Below, piece by piece: positions 10,188 to 19,392 of a stretch of 64,000 nt of DNA. Location of the stretch: assembly GCA_041676705.1 (NCBI GenBank), contig JBAYRL010000009.1, positions 1 to 64,000 of the forward strand, in the 5' to 3' direction. The notes beneath the pieces were generated by a model. That model saw nothing but the letters and a program-made list of their open reading frames with translations. It was not told the origin of the DNA and made no database searches. A program made the position numbers and the translations under genes. How positions within the stretch are numbered: the first letter of the stretch is position 1; every line of letters begins with the position of its first letter. This DNA comes from Acidimicrobiia bacterium (lineage in GTDB: Bacteria; Actinomycetota; Acidimicrobiia; Acidimicrobiales; SKKL01).

Positions 10188-12116
10188 TCAGGGAAGCCGG
10201 TTTGATAACAGCCAAGGCAGTTCCTCTTCAGTTGGCGGGTTAATTTCTCCACTAGAACGTCTAATAGCAGCCAAAATCGCTAAACGGTCATCGATCGTGC
10301 CGTCACTGTGACAAACGATAACGAGACGTGTTCCGTGGTTCCCTCCGGGTGGGCCGACCGCTTCGTCAAGCACAGCTGAAGACCAAGGCATATCCACCAC
10401 GATCACAACATCAAAACCTGTTAGATCCGGTAGCGTTTCACCGAAACGGATTATAGTAACCCCTGTTTTAGGTTCTGCTGGTGTTCTTTGGTGTAACACA
10501 TCAACATAAAACAGGTTTTGGGGACGTAAAAGCACATGTAACAACTCGACAGTGCTGGCATGACGGCACAGCACCGCAACCGAGCGTTGTTTTTGTGTGT
10601 GGAACTGGGTTTGTGAAACTACTGCTGCGAGTTTAGGGGAAGCAACCTGTTCAGTACCTCTTGATGTTATCTCTATAGTTTTTGACAGTTTTGAAAGTGA
10701 TGGTGGCGCAGCCGATAACAGCTTGTTTTGTGTTTGTATGAGTTGTGGTGAAGGTTCTACTCTTCGGATAGTGGAACGTCTAAACCCGACAGTGTTTTCA
10801 ACGTTTTGTGTTTCGGTGTCTCGGGTTGTTCGGGTTGAAAGATATGTGCCCACATGGTCCCCGAACCGTTCAAAAGTTGTTAGCGGGTATCGTAACGGTA
10901 TTGGGATGTTCGGGTTGAACTCTGCAGGTTTTAACAAACCTAACATTTCTACAGTGTCGTTAGGGTTTGTGGGCCAACTCCCCGCCAACCCTATACGGTA
11001 GGTGTCCAACAAAGTATCGAAACGGTGACAGGCGATACGGGCTTGTGGTACTAGCGCTTCTTGGGTGTCAAGATCATCAAAAATGATGGCCTGTGGGGAC
11101 CCTACACTAGTACCTTTAGCTAAATCATGGTAGGTAACAATATGGGCATCGCCGCTATCTGGGATGATTTCACATTGTTTAGCGAACAGGTTTAAATGTC
11201 GTTGCCACAACCAAATGTTCGCTGGGGTGGTAACAATCAGCGCGGGCCACGCGTCTAGGGTTTCTAAGGCTGCTAACACCACGATACGTTTCCCTAGCCC
11301 TGATTCCCACACCACCATAGCTGCCTGTAGCAACTCAAGTTTTTGGGTGATGAGTTCCAAATCGGTTTCAACATGTTTCGACAGTGGTACCGGTAAAGGT
11401 GGTTTAACGTTTGGTTTCTGATATGACAGCTCTGGTTTAGGGCCCTCCCAAATAAAAGCCGGGTCCCCTAACACGTGGTTGGCAAACGCTACAGACACCC
11501 CGAAATGGGTTGGGGATAACCGGAACAGTCCAGGGATCGGGGCTTTTTCAACCAGTTGTGGCACTGTTGAAACGATCTCTATGAAACCATCCAGGTTGAG
11601 AGAACATTGACCAATAGTTTCGGGGGTGGAACTGGTTTGTTCTATGAGTTCCCACACATCATCATCAGCAACAAAAACCAGGTTGGATGTTACAAGAGCG
11701 TTCAAAGTGTCAGACCCGATTTTTTCGTCCCACACAAACATGTCGCTTTCCCAACGAAGGTTCAGTTGGTGGTCACCAGTTTTTGTTAAAACAGCAGCAC
11801 CACCTGTTTTGGGTGGGTGTTTAGCCAGATTCCAAAACGGTGCAATGTTAGGGTCACATAGCACCGTGACACTTTCATCTACCCCAACAAGACGTTCCAG
11901 GTTTTGGATAGGGAACCACAGATCACTTTCGGTGTTTATGGTTGGGGAAATACCAACGTTAACAAGTTGTTGCCAAACCTGATCTAAATCCGAAGGAGTT
12001 GTTTCTACCACTACTTGGACACCTACAAGTGACAATCGGAGCGTTGTTGGTGCTACCAAAACATCAAACGAGAGACGGGTTTGGACTTGCGACCAGGATT
12101 TGTATGCCTTTTCCAT
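10188..12116 (-). CDS. Degenerate SNF2-type helicase-like protein
   Basis: This 642-residue protein has the outline of an SNF2 family DNA translocase but with altered catalytic motifs. Around residue 270, MVVWESGLGKR stands where ..GLGKT.. is expected. PALIVTTPANIWLWQRHL follows as motif Ia, AIIFDDLD stands in place of DEAH near 346, and IGLAGSWPTNP replaces motif III (LTGTPxxN). A second RecA-like lobe is suggested by RSVAVLCRHASTVELL and FDVVIVVDMPWS. The Thr-to-Arg change after the Walker Lys should impair Mg-ATP binding, so it may be a non-catalytic DNA-binding relative. A GGAGGA sequence lies upstream, though at 15 bases it is rather far from the ATG. Confidence 0.55.
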   Translation of the reverse strand: MEKAYKSWSQVQTRLSFDVLVAPTTLRLSLVGVQVVVETTPSDLDQVWQQLVNVGISPTINTESDLWFPIQNLERLVGVDESVTVLCDPNIAPFWNLAKHPPKTGGAAVLTKTGDHQLNLRWESDMFVWDEKIGSDTLNALVTSNLVFVADDDVWELIEQTSSTPETIGQCSLNLDGFIEIVSTVPQLVEKAPIPGLFRLSPTHFGVSVAFANHVLGDPAFIWEGPKPELSYQKPNVKPPLPVPLSKHVETDLELITQKLELLQAAMVVWESGLGKRIVVLAALETLDAWPALIVTTPANIWLWQRHLNLFAKQCEIIPDSGDAHIVTYHDLAKGTSVGSPQAIIFDDLDTQEALVPQARIACHRFDTLLDTYRIGLAGSWPTNPNDTVEMLGLLKPAEFNPNIPIPLRYPLTTFERFGDHVGTYLSTRTTRDTETQNVENTVGFRRSTIRRVEPSPQLIQTQNKLLSAAPPSLSKLSKTIEITSRGTEQVASPKLAAVVSQTQFHTQKQRSVAVLCRHASTVELLHVLLRPQNLFYVDVLHQRTPAEPKTGVTIIRFGETLPDLTGFDVVIVVDMPWSSAVLDEAVGPPGGNHGTRLVIVCHSDGTIDDRLAILAAIRRSSGEINPPTEEELPWLLSNRLP

Positions 12117-12249
12117 TTGGGTTTCAGGGCTCCTCCGCTATCCAAACATCGCTGTAGTGTCGCCCCGCTACCCATTGTTGCTAATATGTGGAAACCTTGG
12201 GGTTATCGTCAAAATAACGTCAAACCGTTTTCGCTTTAGTTAGGAGCAA

Positions 12250-13044
12250 GTGTTGAAGTCCCAACGTTTCGGGTTGGAACCTCTAGTAGCGGTAACGGTT
12301 GTTCCCAACCCACCAACCCCACCAGTTGAACTGGAACATTTCGCGGTGCCTGTCCTTTATGACCAACAGGTAGTGTCCTACATAACACCCCATGTGTTCA
12401 ACCCGACAGGCGGTCCGCTACCCAGCTTCGAACACCACACCCAAATCTTTCAACAATGGTTTAACACTTGGACCGAAACCACCCAGGTAGGAACCCCGGA
12501 AATATGGGGAACGATCAGCTTCCAACTAGCTACCGATCATCCTATGCGTAACGTCACCGCCGCTTTAGCAAACACCCCTGACAAAGTTGTTGTTCTTGAC
12601 GCTAATACCGCCGCAGCGCTGGCTGAAGCTGCTCTTTACGCGAGCCGTCATTTAGCGGACGGGTGGGGTCTTGTTTGGGGGCAACCTGGCCATACGAACC
12701 GGTTACACCAATATGGTTACACCCACCCCGATATAAAGTTAAACGCCACACACCTCTTAGGCGCCGATCCTTTGGGAGGGTTCCGTCTAAAAACCCCCAA
12801 AACCACTGTTGCGGTCACTGGTTGGGAACACCACCGGGACACAACCGCCACTATATTTGGGGTTGATAACCAACCAGTGTATGTTTGTGACCCCACCGAA
12901 GCAACACAACTTAGCAAAATAGGTGCTGGTGCTATACGTGTCTGGGTCCAAACTTTCACTGCTGAACATATCGCACGGCTAGCTACCGTAGGTCTCGATG
13001 TGGAACCCGGCCACCAAATTGTTATACATCCCCAACATTTTTGA
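12250..13044 (+). CDS. Hypothetical protein
   Basis: This 264-residue soluble protein has an alpha/beta appearance and is rich in Trp, His and Thr; it has no signal peptide or TM segment. TAGGAG lies just upstream, and the start is either the GTG at 12250 or the adjacent TTG at 12253. It is divergent from the SNF2-like gene across a 133-base gap that must hold both promoters. I recognise no motif. DKVVVLDANTAAALAEAALYA looks like a strand-helix unit. Confidence 0.65.
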   Translation: MLKSQRFGLEPLVAVTVVPNPPTPPVELEHFAVPVLYDQQVVSYITPHVFNPTGGPLPSFEHHTQIFQQWFNTWTETTQVGTPEIWGTISFQLATDHPMRNVTAALANTPDKVVVLDANTAAALAEAALYASRHLADGWGLVWGQPGHTNRLHQYGYTHPDIKLNATHLLGADPLGGFRLKTPKTTVAVTGWEHHRDTTATIFGVDNQPVYVCDPTEATQLSKIGAGAIRVWVQTFTAEHIARLATVGLDVEPGHQIVIHPQHF

Positions 13045-13224
13045 GATAACTGTTTTTCTGTAACAACTAGTGTGATGTGCTAGTTGCAGACCAAATATAA
13101 TCAGGCACCGTGTACTCTAACTTTGGTGTCACAAACATGACTGTCCGTTTTGACGATTGTTGTTTGTGTGACACACCACGAAACACACACATATGGGAAC
13201 ACAACAACTGGTCAGGGTACAAAC

Positions 13225-13791
13225 ATGTTAAATACAGATGTTTCGTTCGGTACGTTACGTTCCGAACTGGATGAACCTTCGATCCTACCAGCTTCTTTTG
13301 AAGAGCTTGTACGCCGCGCAACACAAGCTAAAGCCGAGTACAACGCTCATAGTATTTCTAAAGTTGATTATGCCGGGCTGCTTTCCAAACTTGTGATCTC
13401 CGCACCAGATGGGACCGAATGGACTATCGGGGCGTCAAGCGGGCAATGGTTTCGACGTTTCCCTGACAGCAACTGGATCCCTACCATACCGCCCTCTGCG
13501 GAAGATGTTGGTACTAGTTGGGGAACCCTACCTCAGGTTCAACACGCTGGTTGGGGGACCACAGCTTTTACGCCCACCACAGAAACCACCCAACCCGAAC
13601 CTGGTATTGAGCCCGTAGAACCAGACTTTGAGCTCTCTAGCGAGGACGAACCTGAGCTGTTACCTACAACCAGTTTTTTGGGCACCGAAACAGGTTTAAA
13701 CCCTGACCCTGGAAACCAACCACCACCCACCCAAAGTGACGCTGAGGTTTTAGACGACCCGTTTGAACAGTGGTTAGCACAAAACTCTTAA
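13225..13791 (+). CDS. Protein with short EWxI-SGQW domain and acidic tail
   Basis: This is a 188-residue protein. Residues ~25-80 contain a helix (FEELVRRATQAKAEYNAHSI) followed by DGTEWTIGASSGQWF, a small beta unit. The same arrangement occurs in the protein at 53470-53952 (helix, then RWRINPTSGQW), so the two share a domain. The remainder is an acidic, Pro/Thr-rich disordered tail. The ATG at 13225 has AGGG eight bases upstream; a longer reading from 13150 is less likely. Similar WxxxPxTGxW modules occur in actinobacterial envelope or secretion loci, but the role is unknown. Confidence 0.6.
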   Translation: MLNTDVSFGTLRSELDEPSILPASFEELVRRATQAKAEYNAHSISKVDYAGLLSKLVISAPDGTEWTIGASSGQWFRRFPDSNWIPTIPPSAEDVGTSWGTLPQVQHAGWGTTAFTPTTETTQPEPGIEPVEPDFELSSEDEPELLPTTSFLGTETGLNPDPGNQPPPTQSDAEVLDDPFEQWLAQNS

Positions 13792-13901
13792 ACCCCGCTT
13801 CACCCCCTAAACCCGAAACTGGTCGGCGCTTAACAAACCAACACCACCAGCTAGCGCCTCAGCAACGAACGTTGTCTCTGTAGCTGAACAGCGGCGCCAG
13901 G

Positions 13902-15170
13902 TTATTGAAGAAATGTAGGGTCTTCTAGTTTGGTGTGGTCCAAACCAGGTAGGAACTCGGCGAGACGATCACGTGCAAGGCTCGGGGAACGTAACCGGCG
14001 GATAACGTTACGTTCCAGTTGTCGTACCCGTTCAGCTGTTATCCCAAATTTGTCGCCCAACATTTTGTAGGTCCATTGTTTTTGGTTATCGAAACCAAAA
14101 CGGAGCTGGATAATAGTACGTTCCCGCTCTGGCAGATCGGCAAGCATTGCTTCTAGTTCTGTTGAGAGTTGTTGTTGGGTCACAGCTTCTAGAGGATCTA
14201 CCATTCCAGACACCAAAAAATCTGCGACAGTCATCGAGTTATCATCCCCAACAGATACATCCAAACTCCCTACAGTGCCTGAAACCATCAACAGGTGAGG
14301 TAACGCTTCAATCCCGCCTAACATTCCTTGTTTGCGAAGTTTGAAAGTTTTTATAGCTTCACGTTCCTCTAGGGGTAACAGTCGTTGTTCGGGCGTTAGT
14401 TTTTCTTCGGCCCATGCCATGCAACGTTCCAGTAAAGCTTCTTTGATTTCGGTTTCTGAGGGGGTACGACCAAGTTCGGTTGCTAGCTGCGGTATCCGTA
14501 CCGCCGCTATTCTTTTTAAACGAGCCCAAGAAGGTGACAACCTGACCGGTCCTTCCCGGTCAATTTCTGCTCGAACTAGATCTCTAACAACACGAGCCGC
14601 GTACGTCGGAAACGAAGGCCCTTTTTCAGGGTCAAACTGTGTTATGGCTTCTACTAAAGCTACGTTCGCTTCCCCTACCAGGTCCCCCATAATTTCACGG
14701 GCACGGTCCCGACCGAAACGACGTTCAGCGTTTTCTCTACAGATAAGTAAAACCAGGCGAAAATTAGCGCCAACTAAACCGTCCATTGCTTTGTCACCTA
14801 ACACAACTTGGCGTTGCAGTTCCCGTACCGTTTTAGACGACATGTTACGAGCACCGCGACGTTCGATAAGCATCAACTCTTCAGCTGCGGCGCGGCCCAT
14901 ACGATACTGTTTATGAAGTTCCCCTTGAGCAGCAGCGTCCAGTTGTGGGTAGCGTTCCATGCGGCGTTGCCACGCCGACAGCGCGCTAAGTTGTGACAGG
15001 TTCCCCCCCACAGACCTGCCCACCACATGTTCTGGGTTGGTGGTTGGGGCGGGTGGTGTAGGTACACGGCGCCAACGCCTAACGTTGCGCGTAGCGTTAG
15101 GGTTTTCAAAAGAAGTGTCAGAGACAGCTGACGGGACAGTAACAGTGTTAGAAGTGTTAAGAGCAGACAT
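13902..15170 (-). CDS. RNA polymerase sigma factor, sigma-70 family
   Basis: This 422-residue sigma factor directs RNA polymerase to -10/-35 promoters. Region 1.2 is suggested by the first helical block (QLDAAAQGELHKQYRMG). Region 2 spans about 128-205, with the core-binding and -10 recognition helices (GDLVGEANVALVEAITQFDP, FPTYAARVVRDLVRAEI). Region 3 follows (LSPSWARLKRIAAVRI, then RTPSETEI). Region 4 is complete: LPERERTIIQLRFGF ... GITAERVRQLERNVIRRL. The long polar N-terminus and all four regions make it group 1/2-like rather than ECF. GAGGA lies six to seven bases before the ATG. A second sigma factor linked to mobile DNA or a stationary-phase factor is possible, because the region 2.4 aromatic pattern differs from housekeeping SigA. 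Confidence 0.9.
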   Translation of the reverse strand: MSALNTSNTVTVPSAVSDTSFENPNATRNVRRWRRVPTPPAPTTNPEHVVGRSVGGNLSQLSALSAWQRRMERYPQLDAAAQGELHKQYRMGRAAAEELMLIERRGARNMSSKTVRELQRQVVLGDKAMDGLVGANFRLVLLICRENAERRFGRDRAREIMGDLVGEANVALVEAITQFDPEKGPSFPTYAARVVRDLVRAEIDREGPVRLSPSWARLKRIAAVRIPQLATELGRTPSETEIKEALLERCMAWAEEKLTPEQRLLPLEEREAIKTFKLRKQGMLGGIEALPHLLMVSGTVGSLDVSVGDDNSMTVADFLVSGMVDPLEAVTQQQLSTELEAMLADLPERERTIIQLRFGFDNQKQWTYKMLGDKFGITAERVRQLERNVIRRLRSPSLARDRLAEFLPGLDHTKLEDPTFLQ

Positions 15171-15335
15171 CGGTATTCCTCACAAACAAGGCGTCAAACA
15201 ACAAAGGCGCCCCAGCAGGTTTGTGGGGTTAGAAACGATGACCGTTCCGTTAAAGTTGCGGCGAAGAGTGTCGCTCTAAATGTGGGTTAAAGACGTAGCT
15301 CTACAACAAAGCAACACACAAAGGAGATTCTCTAT

Positions 15336-15629
15336 ATGCACATCTGGTGCGGGTTGCTGTTGGGTTTAACACGAACCCTTCCAGAAACAACCACAGGAAC
15401 TTCTATACCTGTGTTTGCTTTCCTCGCGTTGGGGTTGCCTTTACTTGGAGTGCTGGTAGCGGTCACACGTCAAAGAGTGACAAGCACCGCTACAGAATCG
15501 GTGCAAGAGTTTTGGGGTCAAACACCAACCCAACCTGATACCGACACCAGCGAAAACAACACTGAAACCCCTAGCAGCCCTGAAAAACTGCACACGATGG
15601 AAATACCCCCATCGTTCTACGAAAGATGA
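15336..15629 (+). CDS. Small single-TM protein
   Basis: This 97-residue protein has an almost perfect SD (AAAGGAG) before the ATG. An N-terminal hydrophobic stretch and a clear TM helix (IPVFAFLALGLPLLGVLVAVT) are followed by a polar Thr/Glu-rich cytoplasmic or external tail. The gene is monocistronic, with a strong terminator six bases after the stop. It is divergent from the sigma factor gene, so it might be a partner, but there is no anti-sigma motif. Confidence 0.7.
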   Translation: MHIWCGLLLGLTRTLPETTTGTSIPVFAFLALGLPLLGVLVAVTRQRVTSTATESVQEFWGQTPTQPDTDTSENNTETPSSPEKLHTMEIPPSFYER

Positions 15630-15634
15630 TTACG

Positions 15635-15680
15635 ATGCTCTGCCTTATTCGATTATGAAAGGGCAGAGCATTTTTGGTTT
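15635..15680 (+). terminator. Rho-independent terminator
   Basis: A perfect 10-bp stem (15635-15644 with 15662-15671) is followed by a run of five T and then GGTTT. It ends the 97-residue membrane protein gene. Confidence 0.85.
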
Positions 15681-15784
15681 AAAACCCCCAGCACAAACAA
15701 CGCTGGTCTCCCGAGTTACAAACCTGATCTACAAACAGTCCCCCACACAAAACGGGATGACAGGTAGCTACAGATAACCGATTC

Positions 15785-15813
15785 ACCCTGAAATCACAGG
15801 GTAGGCATAAAAT
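15785..15813 (+). promoter_or_regulatory. Palindromic operator candidate with leaderless -10 box
   Basis: ACCCTG-N6-CAGGGT (15785-15802) is a perfect inverted repeat placed between the expected -35 and the TAAAAT -10 (15808-15813). The -10 is followed by exactly six bases and the ATG of the 45-codon ORF at 15820. The geometry suits a repressor site on a leaderless promoter. Confidence 0.45.
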
Positions 15814-15819
15814 CGTCGT

Positions 15820-15957
15820 ATGAAGGTGTGCCCTGTTAAGCTAGGAAACACTAATGGTAGGTATCGTGTTGTAGCCCGCGAGAAAATGCCAGAAGGTAAC
15901 TACGAAACATTAAACCAAACAACCCTGAAACCTTGGTGTTTCGAACAAAGCTTCTAG
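15820..15957 (+). CDS. Possible 45-residue leaderless small protein
   Basis: This is an uninterrupted 45-codon frame (MKVCPVKLGNTNGRYRVVAR...) with two Cys and a basic first half. There is no SD, but a TAAAAT box ends six bases before the ATG and an inverted repeat sits just upstream, so transcription could start at the first base of the ORF. The product has no TM segment and no recognised family. It converges with the secreted-protein gene that ends at 15966. Confidence 0.4.
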   Translation: MKVCPVKLGNTNGRYRVVAREKMPEGNYETLNQTTLKPWCFEQSF

Positions 15958-15965
15958 CAACCTAT

Positions 15966-17147
15966 TTAGGGAGTGGTTTTGAGACGGTCCCACAAGTTAG
16001 GAACTATCTGGTTCAACACGTTTGACCCGACCCCAGGTTCGTAACAGTCTGGTTTGGGTTCTAAAGTTTGGTCCAACAAAGCTTTACCAAACGCCGGGTT
16101 TTGTTGAACTACGAGATTTTGTTGCCACAACGGCAGCTGTTGAAAATCTGTGGGTGGAAGCTCAAACTCGTTGGCGCTTAGCTCACCAACACCCCCTACC
16201 ACGTTTCTCATGTGACGGTTCAGATAGATACCTGTGGCCGCACATTGGCCACAATCTGAACTTAGGCGAGGATCTTGACCAGAAGATAACGCGGCCATCA
16301 AAGTTGCTTGACATGGGGCTAACAAACCATCGTTACGGTCCGGTTGAGACGCCACAAACGCTGCTTCCATAGAACGATCCCAAGCGGCTAACGCTTGTGG
16401 GTTACTAATCCTAGTGTTTACAACTTGGCTGTAAAGATCTGGGAAATCGGTAGCAAAAGCAGTGGTTGTACGTTCCAACAGCATCCCGAAAAGAGCAGCG
16501 GTTTGCGCAGAAACATCACTTTGGGGCACGTTTGGAGATAACAGTTGCGGGGCTGTCAAAGTTTCTAACCGTTGCGCCCAACCCGCACCAGCAGAGGCCA
16601 CACTATTTTCAATAGACTGGGCTTTGGATGCTAACTGTTGCGAATATGCAACAAACCCGTTATTAAACGACGGTGCAACACCCGAGGTTTCTAGAACTTT
16701 TTGTAGCTCAACAAACGAAACGGGTTCTAAAGAAGCTACGGTAGGTCGTTGCAGCACTTCAGCAATACCTGAACGGTTAGCACTAAAAAAACTTGTGGGG
16801 TCTTGTTGGCCTGACCATACCCCAATCATCGCCGAAGTTAACGAACCGTACCGTTGTCGTAACACCTCAGGGCTGCTATCTTCCCAACGAAACACCGAAT
16901 CGGGGTAGCTTGTTGTTGAGGACGGAGAAACCAACGACGATGATGTCGTGGTTGTTTCCTCAACTGTTGTTGATGACACCACGTTTTCTGTGTCGGGTAC
17001 GCCAGAGGGGTCGACGGTGGTAGAGCTGTGAGGTTTAGGCGATATTGGAGGTATAGGTGTTGCTGAGGCTGTGACAGTGCTGGTAAGCGTTGCCACAGAC
17101 ACTAACAGCAACGCTACAACAGTTTTTGGTAACCGTTTCATAAACAT
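15966..17147 (-). CDS. Secreted protein with Ser/Thr-rich linker
   Basis: This 393-residue exported protein has a basic start (KRLPK), a hydrophobic core (TVVALLLVSVATLTS) and a likely signal peptidase I site after SATA near residue 30. About 50 residues rich in Ser, Thr and Val follow, then a ~300-residue helical domain. That domain has several Cys residues, including CGQC near 294-297, which could be a disulfide-bonded external fold or a redox-type CxxC. A CGQC motif occurs in TlpA-like proteins, but the surrounding sequence does not look like thioredoxin. The start is the ATG at 17147 or two codons later; neither has a clear SD. Confidence 0.7.
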   Translation of the reverse strand: MFMKRLPKTVVALLLVSVATLTSTVTASATPIPPISPKPHSSTTVDPSGVPDTENVVSSTTVEETTTTSSSLVSPSSTTSYPDSVFRWEDSSPEVLRQRYGSLTSAMIGVWSGQQDPTSFFSANRSGIAEVLQRPTVASLEPVSFVELQKVLETSGVAPSFNNGFVAYSQQLASKAQSIENSVASAGAGWAQRLETLTAPQLLSPNVPQSDVSAQTAALFGMLLERTTTAFATDFPDLYSQVVNTRISNPQALAAWDRSMEAAFVASQPDRNDGLLAPCQATLMAALSSGQDPRLSSDCGQCAATGIYLNRHMRNVVGGVGELSANEFELPPTDFQQLPLWQQNLVVQQNPAFGKALLDQTLEPKPDCYEPGVGSNVLNQIVPNLWDRLKTTP

Positions 17148-17340
17148 GAGGTAACGCAGCTTTCTAGATCAATGAAAGTTTAGTAACAACACCTTTAGCG
17201 GCACCCCAAACTAAACCCAACACCCTCAACAACGAACCGATATAGATCCACAGGTCTGGTTTCCTACCTAGCCACAAGGGTTACCTGTGTCTAGTTTTGT
17301 GTCACCACCCACCAGCTGTCCTAGAGAAAATATTGGCAGG

Positions 17341-17913
17341 TTAGTTAAGGTTTGGGGTGTTTAGTTTGGGTGGTGTGGTGGGCTGTACACCTTTTGGTGT
17401 TGGTGGAACATTATTGTTTTGGTGTGGGGAAGGGTCTACACCAAGGTTTGAACCAAACGTCGCTAAAGCCAACATGTCCGCTGTTCGTACCAACATGTTT
17501 ACACCTGTAGCAAAATCCCCGTTTTGTATGTGTTCCAAACTTGTGGCCACACCCAACCAACCTTGGTTAACAGCTGTGTTCCCCGTCGAGTCAACATGGG
17601 TTTTGGTGAGTTGGGTGATTTGGTCTATCCAAAGAGGGTCTAGTTCCAAAGCTCCCATTGTGAGCTGTTGGTGAGCGTTAAACGCTAGAAACCTTAGGGT
17701 AGCTACATCGTTACGTACCGAAGCGTTTGTAGAGGTGTCAGGCTTGTTGGGTGTGGTACCTAAATGTAACGCTACCCCAAACACAACTAACATAGCGCTG
17801 ACAAGTGTTACCCAAAACGCTAGAGGGCTATGTTTGAACCAAACCCAACGCCCAACATTTGGCTGGGGCGGCGGGTCATGTGTTAAAGGCGTGTGGGTAG
17901 CGGTGTAGCTCAT
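17341..17913 (-). CDS. Single-TM protein with helical extracytoplasmic domain
   Basis: This 190-residue protein starts at the ATG at 17913; a GTG at 17940 is the alternative. A short cytoplasmic tail, a TM helix (FWVTLVSAMLVVFGVALHLG) and a ~100-residue helical region (MGALELDPLWIDQITQLTKTH) are followed by a Pro/Asn/Thr-rich C-terminus. No family is recognised. It lies downstream of the orphan secretion ATPase on the same strand, separated by a structured GC-rich spacer. Confidence 0.6.
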   Translation of the reverse strand: MSYTATHTPLTHDPPPQPNVGRWVWFKHSPLAFWVTLVSAMLVVFGVALHLGTTPNKPDTSTNASVRNDVATLRFLAFNAHQQLTMGALELDPLWIDQITQLTKTHVDSTGNTAVNQGWLGVATSLEHIQNGDFATGVNMLVRTADMLALATFGSNLGVDPSPHQNNNVPPTPKGVQPTTPPKLNTPNLN

Positions 17914-18020
17914 AACAACCCACTTTGGCGGCTGATACACAAACCCGAACTACACCCCTCTAACAAACACAAAAACTAGCTGTTAGAACCCTAATGAACG
18001 TTACTATATTTAACATACGA

Positions 18021-18074
18021 AACCCCGGCCGTTTGATCGGCCCCGAGGGGGCTACAGGGACGGTTCCGGGGTGT
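18021..18074 (-). terminator. Nested GC-rich hairpin (terminator or structured leader)
   Basis: ACCCCGG (18022-18028) pairs with CCGGGGT (18066-18072). CCGT with ACGG extends the stem, and an inner GGCCCC / GGGGCT hairpin sits in the loop. It lies 11 bases beyond the stop of the orphan ATPase gene on the minus strand. It is either that gene's terminator (the T tail is weak) or a structured RNA leader for the gene that starts at 17913. Confidence 0.45.
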
Positions 18075-18084
18075 TGTTAGACGG

Positions 18085-19365
18085 TCAGCTGGAGTACCCC
18101 AGATAACCGGAAATGTTTACATTGTAACGTGCTAAAGCTTCTAACAAACGTGGAGAGGGTTGCCCTTGTTGAATAAACATGTCTGAATGCTGATCATATA
18201 CCCACAACGGGTTCCGCCGTTGACGGGCACCTTCACGAACCGGTTCAAGTTCTACTATTTCGGTTATTACCCGCCGACCTAAAGTAGAAACTTTGATTTG
18301 TATCGCCAAATGGAAAGCGTTAGCTACCTGGTCCCTAGCAACTTCTTCTGGGATCCCAGCTTCCATAGTGTAAGACACTAGCTGTTCAATAGCTTGGGCA
18401 GTGTTGTTAGCATGAAGTGTGGTGACTGAACCGTCGTGGCCTGAAAGACACGCTTTTGATAACGCATAAGCTTCTTTACCACGGGTTTCCCCTACCCAGA
18501 TACGGTCGGCACGCATCCGTAACGCGTGCCTTACCAGATCTTCCAAAGTTTCTTCTCGTATAACACGCCCTTGTTCATCTACATCCCGATAGGTGACTAA
18601 TGAAACCACATTAGGTAACCGGCTCACTAAATGTAGCTCGTTGATTTCCTCCACGGTTAACACTCTTTGGGAAGGGTCAACAAACCACGACAACGCTCTA
18701 GCTAACGTTGTTTTCCCAGCGCCAGAAGAACCCGAGATCAACATGTTCAGACGTCCTCTAACCGCTGCTTCTAAAAACAGGCGCATATCTTGGGACATCA
18801 TGTTCTCTTCTAACATCTCATCTAGAGTGATTAACGTTTTAGGTTGTTTTCGTACAACTAACGCTGGTTCTCCACGAGTTAGGTCAGAAGTTGCTACAAT
18901 AACAGACCCTTTCAACACAGTTAACCGTGTATCGAAAGAGCCTTCTACCACACTTGTTTTGGCGTCCGCTAGCCGTTTGTAACCAACATCGGTCAATGCT
19001 AACAACCCGTCAATAAACTCTTCGTATTGTTGCGGGGACGAAAATATGCGGTGCAAAAGCCGAGGGCCGCTCGAATCTGTAAAAAACACACTGTTATGTG
19101 AGTTCGCTCGGACGTCTTGTACATCAGGATCATCTAAAAGTCGGAAAAGAGCGCGAGTTCCAGGGTTGTCAGAAAATAAGGTGTCAAGACCGGACATGTT
19201 TGGTGTCAAAATTGTTTGAGCAACATGCTGATTCGCTGTTTGAGCAGCGTTCTCAACACCCACCCACCCGGTTTTGCTTGTCGGAGCACCCACATTTTGT
19301 GGAATTTGGGTGTGCCACAGCTCACCAGATACCTGACTTTCGGGGTTTGGGGAAACATCAGACAC
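18085..19365 (-). CDS. TadA/VirB11-type secretion ATPase (second copy)
   Basis: This 426-residue hexameric ATPase of the type II/IV secretion superfamily (CpaF/TadA-like) powers pilus or substrate translocation at the inner face of the membrane. The N-terminal domain spans ~1-180. The Walker A is ISGSSGAGKTT near residue 215, followed by the Asp box (VLTVEEINEL), the Walker B region (RADRIWVGETRG) and the His box (SVTTLHANN). The GTG at 19365 has GAGG eight bases upstream and is preferred to the GTG at 19392. It is distinct from the tadA in the Tad operon at 33692-35188 and has no tadB/tadC next to it. Nearby membrane and secreted proteins could be its system. Confidence 0.85.
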   Translation of the reverse strand: MSDVSPNPESQVSGELWHTQIPQNVGAPTSKTGWVGVENAAQTANQHVAQTILTPNMSGLDTLFSDNPGTRALFRLLDDPDVQDVRANSHNSVFFTDSSGPRLLHRIFSSPQQYEEFIDGLLALTDVGYKRLADAKTSVVEGSFDTRLTVLKGSVIVATSDLTRGEPALVVRKQPKTLITLDEMLEENMMSQDMRLFLEAAVRGRLNMLISGSSGAGKTTLARALSWFVDPSQRVLTVEEINELHLVSRLPNVVSLVTYRDVDEQGRVIREETLEDLVRHALRMRADRIWVGETRGKEAYALSKACLSGHDGSVTTLHANNTAQAIEQLVSYTMEAGIPEEVARDQVANAFHLAIQIKVSTLGRRVITEIVELEPVREGARQRRNPLWVYDQHSDMFIQQGQPSPRLLEALARYNVNISGYLGYSS

Positions 19366-19392
19366 TACAACAACCTCACAAACAATTAACAC

